DNA from: Baffinella frigidus
Taxonomy: Eukaryota > Cryptophyceae > Cryptomonadales > Baffinellaceae
DNA length: 10,404 bases
Reading direction: 5' to 3'
Assembly (NCBI GenBank): GCA_026770585.1
Contig: MU647436.1
Location: 97,958 to 108,361, forward strand
This document shows positions 8,901 to 10,404 of this stretch, piece by piece (positions within the stretch are counted from its first letter, which is position 1; each line of letters begins with the position of its first letter). The notes beneath the pieces are model-generated. The model made no database searches, was not told the origin of the DNA, and saw only the letters and a list, made by a program, of their open reading frames with translations. The translations under genes and the position numbers were made by a program.

Positions 8901-9294
8901 CCTCTCTCCGTCACTTGGCCGTCTCCGCGTAGTTGGGCGCGCGCCTTCGTAGTCTTCCGTGATCCATGACCCCTGACCCCTGTCCCCTGACCCCTGACCC
9001 CTGACCCCTGTCCCCTGACCCCTGACCCCTGAACCTTGACCCCTGAATCCTGACCCCTGACCCCTGACCCCTGACCCCTGACCCCTCCGAAACCCCAAAC
9101 ACGAAACCCCAAGCCTCTCGCCATGGTCCAAACCCCAAACCCCAAATCCCAAACCAGACGGACGATCAGGGGTGGCGAACCTCTCTCCGTCGCTTGGCCT
9201 TTTCCGCGTGGTTGGGCGGACGCGCGCCTTCGTAGTCGAGCGCTTGCAGCCGCCTATCGATCTCCGCGAACGGCGGTCGCCGCGCGGGAGCCCC
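1311..9294 (-). CDS. Class III nucleotidyl (guanylate) cyclase catalytic domain, spliced gene, partial
   Basis: Nine exons on the minus strand join in phase into 215 codons plus 2 nt. Class III cyclases form cGMP or cAMP from GTP or ATP with two metal ions at a dimer interface. Seen in order: a PPHVAEAL helix, VTIFFSDIVG then FT (first metal Asp), LDRLYSAFD, VFK then VETVGDAYMAV (second metal Asp; Glu of VET), DHTGRIAEFA, LRIGFHSG, RFCLFGDT (Cys), and VNTASRM (Asn, Arg). In known families Glu plus Cys select guanine, so I infer a guanylate cyclase. Introns are GT-AG, except one GC-AG. The gene's 5' part is outside the window, and the end of the domain (about 25 residues after IHCS) is not recognised. 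Whether it is expressed or a recent pseudogene cannot be told, but the nine chosen exons contain no stop or frameshift. A soluble or receptor-type cyclase cannot be distinguished here. Confidence 0.92.
1600..1606 (+). promoter_or_regulatory. TATA-like motif upstream of tRNA-like segment
   Basis: TATATAA lies about 50 bp before the tRNA-like sequence inside the mobile element. It is a motif match only. Confidence 0.25.
1655..1722 (+). ncRNA. tRNA-derived segment (SINE head or tRNA pseudogene)
   Basis: There is an A-box-like TGGCTGACTGG at 1662-1672 and a B-box-like GAGTTCAATTC at 1704-1714, about 40 bp apart, as in pol III tRNA promoters. An imperfect anticodon arm (GACTT...AGGTC) is visible at 1684-1701. 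The T stem pairs poorly and no matching acceptor 3' strand follows, so this is not an intact tRNA. A Ser/Leu/Arg-like origin is possible. Confidence 0.5.
2043..2215. other. Unrecognised low-repeat stretch
   Basis: Non-repetitive sequence in the intron between E6 and E7. Both strands have short open frames of about 60 codons, but no family motif, and no exon could be supported. Confidence 0.5.
2216..2320 (+). repeat. TTTCGGG heptamers
   Basis: Degenerate GGGTTTC and GGGTATC units after the last E6 copy. Confidence 0.85.
2324..2386 (-). pseudogene. Donor-side copy of E6
   Basis: It encodes SVLANVIGSM then NHRFCLFGDT, with donor ACG|GTCCGA and no acceptor. It is the last copy in the intron before the heptamer tract. 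Confidence 0.88.
2398..2524 (+). repeat. 21-bp minisatellite, six units
   Basis: Units have the core GTGTAGTAAACAGCGTGATA, and the second unit is 20 bp. The array lies between two donor-side E6 copies and forms a higher-order repeat with them. Confidence 0.92.
2538..2600 (-). pseudogene. Donor-side copy of E6
   Basis: It encodes SVVANVIGSM then NQRFCLFGDT, with donor ACG|GTCTCA. The acceptor is replaced by CCTACAC. It repeats with the adjacent 21-bp minisatellite. Confidence 0.88.
2612..2759 (+). repeat. 21-bp minisatellite, seven units
   Basis: Same family as 2398-2524, including the same short second unit, with one extra unit. This explains why the E6 copies are spaced 214 bp and then 235 bp apart. 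Confidence 0.92.
2773..2834 (-). CDS. Cyclase exon E6 (CLFGDT)
   Basis: This exon has 62 nt: two bases finishing the glycine, then 20 codons, PVVANVIGSM then NQRFCLFGDT. It matches 'GPVVA.VVG..N.RYCLFGDTV'. The Cys is the second guanine-selecting residue of guanylate cyclases, where adenylate cyclases usually have Asp. The acceptor is ACGCAG|GG and the donor GACACG|GTCTCA. Two downstream copies (2538-2600, 2324-2386) keep the donor but have lost the acceptor. Confidence 0.92.
2850..3025 (+). repeat. TTTATGG and TTTGGGG heptamers
   Basis: GGTTTAT units at 2931-2975, then GGGTTTG units to 3015, in the intron between E5 and E6. Confidence 0.8.
3191..3301. repeat. 39-bp tandem repeat ending in a palindrome
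   Basis: GCGGCTCTG recurs at 3191, 3230 and 3269 (period 39). Each unit contains three TATCGGGTATG-like 10/11-mers. The third unit ends in a 32-bp inverted repeat, 3270-3301, with CGGCTCTGT and ACAGAGCCG arms around TCGGGTACCCGA and one mismatched pair. Confidence 0.92.
3363..3411 (-). CDS. Cyclase exon E5 (RIGFHSG strand)
   Basis: This exon has 49 nt (16 codons plus 1 nt): DDPSVGTVRLRIGFHS, with a glycine codon shared with E6. It matches the family segment 'DDP..G.v.lRvGFHSGPVVA'. The acceptor is CGGCAG|GACGAT and the donor TCAG|GTCCCC. It is the only exon for which I see no partial copies. Confidence 0.92.
3641..3660 (-). pseudogene. Eroded donor-side copy of E4
   Basis: The minus strand reads ACCCTCATGGACATGGGA, against ACCCTCATCGACTTGGTA at the real E4 donor. 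Confidence 0.45.
3841..3862 (-). pseudogene. Eroded donor-side copy of E4
   Basis: The minus strand reads GACGCTCATGGATATGGCAC, related to the E4 end. The donor GT has become GC. Confidence 0.45.
3981..4008 (-). pseudogene. Eroded donor-side copy of E4
   Basis: The minus strand reads TTCCGAAGCGATCGACATGG then CACC, resembling GCCGAGGCGACCCTCATCGACTTGG with a small deletion. Confidence 0.4.
4020..4110 (-). repeat. Inverted-orientation heptamers
   Basis: CCCCGAA/CCCTAAA-type units on the plus strand, opposite to neighbouring arrays. Confidence 0.65.
4129..4202. repeat. 37-bp tandem duplication across the E4 donor
   Basis: Two copies of a 37-bp unit, each ending GAGGGGCTTACCAAGTC, duplicate the E4 donor (GACTTG|GTAAGC on the minus strand). 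The inner copy is the real exon end and the outer is a decoy donor at 4154-4165. Confidence 0.9.
4197..4274 (-). CDS. Cyclase exon E4 (DHTGRIAEFA helix)
   Basis: This exon has 26 codons in phase 0: AADHTGRIAEFAMA then ASAAAEATLIDL. It matches the 'DHa.rIaeFA..A..A...LID' helix of guanylate cyclases. The acceptor is CTGGCAG|GCGGCG and the donor TTG|GTAAGC, the best consensus donor in the gene. Acceptor-side partial copies lie upstream at 4393-4435, 4783-4822, 4660-4680 and 5032-5060. Donor-side fragments lie downstream at 4160-4166, 3981-4008, 3841-3862 and 3641-3660. Confidence 0.92.
4286..4392. mobile_element. Foldback element FB1 (right end truncated)
   Basis: It starts AATGTGGAAACCG after AGATTG, with core arms ATGAAATTTACTACACA and CGTGTGGTAATTTTCAT. 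It is closely related to FB3, but its outer right arm is missing and it abuts a partial E4 copy. Confidence 0.75.
4393..4435 (-). pseudogene. Acceptor-side partial copy of E4
   Basis: After GGCAG it encodes AVDHTGRIAEFAMA, then enters the right end of a foldback element. Confidence 0.85.
4447..4605. mobile_element. Foldback element FB2
   Basis: Long imperfect inverted repeat: outer arms CAACCGGTCAG / CTGACCGGATG, then ATTTAATTTAAATGCTCGG, then the core CGAAAATTACTACACA / TGTGTAGTAATTTTCG. It is flanked by AGATTT and AGATTG, a probable 5-6 bp target duplication. It has no coding capacity. Confidence 0.85.
4660..4680 (-). pseudogene. Eroded acceptor-side copy of E4
   Basis: After CCGGCAG it reads ASDQTCR. 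It is recognisable by its position, its acceptor and the shared CCTTCAGC flank found in its neighbours. Confidence 0.45.
4783..4822 (-). pseudogene. Acceptor-side partial copy of E4
   Basis: After TCTGGCAG it encodes AADHTGRIAEFAIA, then diverges to a stop. Confidence 0.85.
4834..4970. mobile_element. Foldback element FB3
   Basis: A 137-bp element with AATGTAGAAACC / GGTTTCCACATT termini, the ATTTACTACACA core, and perfect AGATTG flanks on both sides (4828-4833, 4971-4976). The insertion lies just outside a decoy E4 acceptor. Confidence 0.85.
5032..5060 (-). pseudogene. Eroded acceptor-side copy of E4
   Basis: It encodes QDHTRRIAK. The acceptor AG is lost (GGCTGGCG). It is the copy farthest upstream of E4. 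Confidence 0.6.
5075..5215. mobile_element. Foldback-like element FB4
   Basis: Diverged member with core arms AAATTTACTGCACAG and TATGTGGTAAATTT, flanked by AT-rich outer arms. The ends are approximate. Confidence 0.55.
5216..5600. other. Intron stretch with TTTCGTG repeats and unrecognised sequence
   Basis: 5231-5428 has an open frame on the minus strand with no recognised motif. 5445-5515 holds TTTCGTG heptamers, and 5520-5600 holds GATGG-type repeats. No exon could be supported. Confidence 0.5.
5606..5659 (-). CDS. Cyclase exon E3 (VETVGDAYMAV)
   Basis: This exon has 18 codons in phase 0: VETVGDAYMAVTNLVEEQ. This is the hallmark segment of class III cyclases. The Glu after V is the purine-selecting position (Glu in guanylate cyclases) and the Asp of GDAYM is the second metal ligand. 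The acceptor GGCAG|GTGG follows a sense-strand CT tract that can serve as polypyrimidine tract. The donor is CAG|GTCACT. A second copy at 5810-5863 encodes the same 18 residues but has no donor. Confidence 0.93.
5663..6165. repeat. CT/GA and CG microsatellite block around E3 copies
   Basis: Long (CT)n, (GA)n and (CG)n tracts with four or more CTAG-centred CT/GA hairpins (5764, 5982, 6034 and 6144 regions). CG runs lie at about 5721, 5936 and 6094. On the sense strand the CT tracts adjoin the E3 acceptors. Confidence 0.95.
5810..5863 (-). pseudogene. Second copy of E3 with acceptor, no donor
   Basis: It encodes the same 18 residues as E3. It differs at 3 of 54 bases, all synonymous third positions. 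The acceptor GGCAG follows a CT tract, but the exon end reads CAG|GAGCG, so there is no GT donor. Confidence 0.88.
6167..6206 (-). pseudogene. Possible third, eroded acceptor-side copy of E3
   Basis: After CTCTCAG the minus strand reads GTGGAGTCACGTTGGGGACG, which resembles the start of E3 with indels. It is bounded by CT repeats, like the other two copies. Confidence 0.4.
6224..6588. repeat. Direct repeat of about 60 bp, 307 bp apart
   Basis: ATGGTCCTAGGGGGGTG...GAGGCAACC.TGTAGGGTGGGGGG occurs at 6224-6283 and 6531-6588. Together with E2 and its donor-side copy (about 341 bp apart) it shows a duplicated intron block. Confidence 0.85.
6378..6455 (-). pseudogene. Donor-side partial copy of E2
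   Basis: It encodes PKKTSDILDRLYSAFD then GLCRKLHVFK, with donor AAG|GTCTCC. Its upstream side is fused to telomere-like CCCTAAA sequence at 6456-6470. Confidence 0.85.
6719..6824 (-). CDS. Cyclase exon E2 (FT...LDRLYSAFD...VFK)
   Basis: This exon has 106 nt: one base finishing the E1 glycine codon, then 35 codons. It reads FTDIVSTLSPKKTSD, then MLDRLYSAFDGL, then CRKLHVFK. Joined to E1 it gives FSDIVGFT, the canonical motif, followed by the helix 'LD.LY..FD' and the strand VFK that precedes VET. The acceptor is ACCCAG|G and the donor AAG|GTCCCG. It is the complete member of a four-copy set: two acceptor-side copies upstream (6928-6990, 7102-7158) and one donor-side copy downstream (6378-6455). 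Confidence 0.92.
6928..6990 (-). pseudogene. Acceptor-side partial copy of E2
   Basis: It has the acceptor ACCCAG and encodes FTDIVSTLSPKKTSDMLDRL then Y before diverging. It lies 166 bp from the corresponding bases of the full exon. Confidence 0.85.
7102..7158 (-). pseudogene. Eroded acceptor-side copy of E2
   Basis: It encodes VTDIASNRTPKKTSDIGSTP. It is a further 166 bp from the previous copy and is the most eroded one. A usable acceptor is not evident. Confidence 0.7.
7184..7388 (+). repeat. TTTAGGG heptamer array
   Basis: About 29 units of GGGTTTAGGGTGTA-like heptamers, the block closest to canonical telomere sequence, in the intron between E1 and E2. It ends a few bases from the E1 donor. 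Confidence 0.9.
7399..7460 (-). CDS. Cyclase exon E1 (first metal-binding motif)
   Basis: This exon has 62 nt (20 codons plus 2 nt). It reads GRRVEPEHHD then LVTIFFSDIVG, the glycine codon being completed by E2. The Asp of FFSDIVG is the first metal ligand of class III cyclases, and 'VEPE.hd.VTIFFSDIVG' is typical of algal and animal guanylate cyclases. The acceptor is GCTGCAG|GGG and the donor is GTGGG|GTGCGG. It is present once in full. A decoy acceptor (GATGCAG|GGGC) lies at 7613-7619. Confidence 0.92.
7505..7602. mobile_element. Foldback element FB5
   Basis: A 98-bp inverted repeat with arms CCTTTCATTTCCTGGCCACG and its complement and the core AAAATTACTACACA / TGTGTAGTAACTTT. It lies between the E1 acceptor and its duplicate. 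Confidence 0.85.
7613..7647 (-). pseudogene. Decoy acceptor copy of E1
   Basis: It repeats the intron end before E1 (GACGCGAGGCTCGCAAC...GCAG|GGGC), with only about 4 bp of exon left. It is separated from the true E1 acceptor by a foldback element. Weaker echoes (TCTGGTCCAAGGCTCACAAC and others) run from 7801 to 7980. Confidence 0.7.
7655..7793. mobile_element. Foldback-like element FB6
   Basis: Core arms AATGAAAATTACTACA and TATGTAGTAAATTTCATT, with AT-rich outer arms containing AACCGAATTTAATT and AATTAAAACCGTT. The ends are approximate. Confidence 0.65.
7800..7985. repeat. GAGGCTCG...GACAGGTTGTGAG short repeats
   Basis: Five or so degenerate 25-30 bp units related to the intron end before E1. 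7871-7940 and 7986-8080 hold non-repetitive sequence with no recognised gene. Confidence 0.65.
8084..8213. repeat. 26-bp tandem repeat, five units
   Basis: CTCGCAGACTATTCGTAAGT plus GACAA starts at 8084, 8110, 8136, 8162 and 8188, almost perfect. It lies inside the intron between E0 and E1. Confidence 0.95.
8214..8362. other. Unrecognised intron sequence
   Basis: Low-repeat sequence with short open frames and no recognisable motif. A possible eroded E0 edge lies near 8319-8336. Confidence 0.4.
8406..8432 (-). pseudogene. Donor-side partial copy of E0
   Basis: It encodes PHVTEALSQ with the GC donor CAG|GCACAC. A possible fourth, very eroded copy (GCCCTCTGGCACC on the minus strand) is at 8319-8336. 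Confidence 0.75.
8477..8506 (-). pseudogene. Donor-side partial copy of E0
   Basis: It encodes PHVAEALSQ followed by the GC donor CAG|GCGCG. It begins abruptly after heptamer repeats and has no acceptor. Confidence 0.8.
8550..8612 (-). CDS. Cyclase exon E0 (helix before catalytic core)
   Basis: This exon has 21 codons in phase 0: ADAQRILSNV followed by FPPHVAEALSQ. It matches the conserved 'LL.NVLPPHVAEAL' helix that precedes the catalytic core of membrane and soluble guanylate cyclases. The acceptor is CCAG|GCG. The donor is CAG|GCACCC, a GC rather than GT donor, and the two clear downstream copies also have GC. The next exon continues in frame with GRRVEPE. Confidence 0.88.
8613..8820 (+). 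repeat. TTTGGGG heptamer array
   Basis: GGGTTTG heptamers with occasional GGGTTTT units, beginning at the E0 acceptor. On the sense strand it supplies a C-rich acceptor tract. Confidence 0.9.
8902..8954 (-). pseudogene. Donor-side partial copy of linker exon
   Basis: The minus strand starts at DYEGAR and runs to GAGAG|GTCCGTG, the same donor context as the full exon. It has lost a base and gained an in-frame TGA (AAGTGACGG against AAGCGACGG), so it is non-coding. Confidence 0.75.
8967..9086 (-). repeat. TCAGGGG heptamer array, inverted orientation
   Basis: About 17 ACCCCTG units with GTCCCCT variants, reversed relative to most arrays here. Confidence 0.93.
9181..9294 (-). CDS. Linker exon upstream of cyclase domain
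   Basis: This exon has 38 codons in phase 0, with acceptor CAG just above 9294 and donor GAG|GTTCGC at 9180. The translation starts GAPARRPPFAEIDRRLQALD and continues YEGARPPNHAEKAKRRRE. It is charged and probably helical, as expected for the linker or coiled coil before a class III cyclase domain. The last codons lead directly into E0 (RRRE then ADAQ). I do not recognise a named domain. Three acceptor-side copies lie upstream and one donor-side copy downstream, and this is the only copy with both splice sites. Confidence 0.7.
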
Positions 9295-9637
9295 CTGGTG
9301 GTGTGGGTTTAGTCAGCACTACAATACTACTAGTCAGCACTATAATACTATTAGTCAGCATAAGTCAGCATCATAATACTGTTAGTCAGCACGACACCAC
9401 TAGTAGGATGTAGGCGTGTGCGCGCCTTCGTAATCGAGCGCTTGCAGCCGCCTGTCTATCTCCGCGAACGGCGGCCGCCGCGCGGGAGCCCCCTGGTGGT
9501 GTGGGTTTAGTCAGCACTACAATACTACTAGTCATCACTATAATACTATTAGTCAGCATAAGTCAGCATCATAATACTATTAGTCAGCACGACACCACTA
9601 GTAGGATGTAGGCGTGTGCGCGCCTTCGTAATCGAGC
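9241..9637. repeat. 198-bp tandem repeat carrying linker-exon edges
   Basis: CGCTTGCAG occurs at 9241, 9439 and 9637 (period 198), then at 9891. Each unit has the exon 5' part, its acceptor and a TAGTCAGCACTACAATACTA minisatellite. Confidence 0.92.
9421..9492 (-). pseudogene. Acceptor-side partial copy of linker exon
   Basis: It has the same CCAG acceptor and encodes GAPARRPPFAEIDRRLQALD then YEGA, after which it diverges. There is no donor. It is one unit of a 198-bp tandem repeat. Confidence 0.8.
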
Positions 9638-9690
9638 GCTTGCAGCCGCCGGTCGGTCTCCGCGAAGGGCGGCCGCCGCGCGGGAGCCCC
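9619..9690 (-). pseudogene. Acceptor-side partial copy of linker exon
   Basis: It lies exactly 198 bp from the previous copy, keeps the acceptor and 5' part, and has one Ile-to-Thr change (AETDRRL). It is truncated after EGA. Confidence 0.8.
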
Positions 9691-9881
9691 CTGGCGTTTA
9701 GGGTTTAGTCAGCACTACGCTACTGTCAGTCAGCACTTCAAAACTATTAGTAGGCGCTATTAGTCAGCATTAATCAGTACTATAATACTATTAGTCAGCA
9801 CTACAATACTACTACACAGCACTGTAACGCTATGAGTCAGCAGTATAACGCTATTAGTCAGCACTACAACACTAGTAGGAT

Positions 9882-9944
9882 GTAGTCGAGCGCTTGCAGC
9901 AACCGGTCGATCTCCGCGAGTGGCGGCCGCCGCGCGGGACTCTC
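9882..9944 (-). pseudogene. Diverged acceptor-side copy of linker exon
   Basis: After GGCAG it encodes ESPARRPPLAEIDRLLQALD then Y. It is the outermost copy, 254 bp beyond the previous one, and the most diverged of the acceptor-side set. Confidence 0.75.
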
Positions 9945-9974
9945 CTGCCGCGCGCAAGACACTAGTGTGTTGTA

Positions 9975-10039
9975 GTGCTGACTAGTAGTGTTGTAGTGCT
10001 GACAAGTCTTGTCAGCACTACAACACTACTAGTCAGCAC
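9975..10039. repeat. 65-bp perfect palindrome
   Basis: Two perfect 32-bp arms (GTGCTGACTAG... and ...CTAGTCAGCAC) around a single T at 10007. It is made from head-to-head minisatellite units. Confidence 0.95.
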
Positions 10040-10049
10040 GATTAGTCAG

Positions 10050-10404
10050 GGTGCGGGGGGTGGGTTCGGGGGTTTGGGGGTGAGGGTTAGGGGTTTGATG
10101 TTTGGTGTTTGGTGTTTGATGTTAGGGTTTGGTGTCAGGGTTTGGTGTTTGGTGTTTGGTGTTTGGGGTTTGGGGTTTGGTGTCTGGGGTTTGGGGTCTG
10201 GGGTCTGAGGTCTGGGGTTCTGGTTTTTGGGGGTTGGGTTTTGGGATTTGGGGTTTGCAATTTGAGATTTGGGGGTGTGGGTGTGGGTTTGGGGGGTTGT
10301 GGGTTGTGGGTTGTGGGTTGTGGGTTGTGGGTTGTGGGTTGTGGTTGGGTTTGGGGTTGTGGGTTGTGGGTTGTGGGTTGTGGGTTGTGGGTTGTGGGTT
10401 GTGG
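10050..10404 (+). repeat. TTTGGTG / TTTGGGG then TTGTGGG heptamers
   Basis: GGTGTTT and GGGGTTT units to about 10280, then nearly perfect GTGGGTT heptamers to the window end. Confidence 0.93.

Larger units (their letters stand above)
9309..10050. repeat. TAGTCAGCACTACAATACTA minisatellite
   Basis: About 20-21 bp units in blocks 9309-9408, 9510-9605, 9705-9880 and 9960-10050, with the last block switching orientation. Confidence 0.9.

Overview
This is a eukaryotic nuclear window, very repeat-rich, with plant/algal-type telomere heptamers (TTTAGGG and many variants). It looks like part of an alga or another protist with a large genome. No species can be named from the sequence. No bacterial-style gene, CRISPR array or complete long ORF is present, and the long open frames are products of tandem repeats.

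Hidden among the satellites on the minus strand is a coherent spliced gene. Nine short exons, read from high to low coordinates, encode most of the catalytic domain of a class III nucleotidyl cyclase with guanylate-cyclase specificity residues. They are linker 9294-9181, E0 8612-8550, E1 7460-7399, E2 6824-6719, E3 5659-5606, E4 4274-4197, E5 3411-3363, E6 2834-2773 and E7 1369-1311. All reading phases join (647 nt, 215 codons plus 2 nt), and the order matches the family: LP-like helix, FFSDIVGFT, LDRLYSAFD, VFKVETVGDAYMAV, DHTGRIAEFA, LRIGFHSGP, RFCLFGDT, VNTASRM, GRIHCS. Both metal-binding Asp, the guanine-selecting Glu and Cys, and the transition-state Asn and Arg are present. The 5' part of the gene lies beyond the window. 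The 3' end is uncertain, with a weak VEIKG-like candidate at 526-472.

The introns (about 0.5-1.4 kb) are built from repeats, and nearly every exon is echoed in its flanking introns by truncated copies that follow one rule. Copies upstream of an exon keep the acceptor and the exon's 5' part. Copies downstream keep the exon's 3' part and the donor. The introns therefore appear to have grown by tandem duplications that overlap exon edges, leaving arrays of decoy splice sites. Each intron also carries its own satellite: a TAGTCAGCAC minisatellite before the linker exon; TCAGGGG/TTTGGGG heptamers before E0; a 26-bp tandem and foldback elements before E1; a 166-bp array and TTTAGGG before E2; CT/CG/GA microsatellites before E3; foldback elements before E4; TTTGGG/TTTCGGG heptamers before E5; a 39-bp repeat before E6; a 21-bp GTGTAGTAAAC minisatellite and a 549-bp inverted-repeat element after E6; TTTCGGG heptamers after E7.
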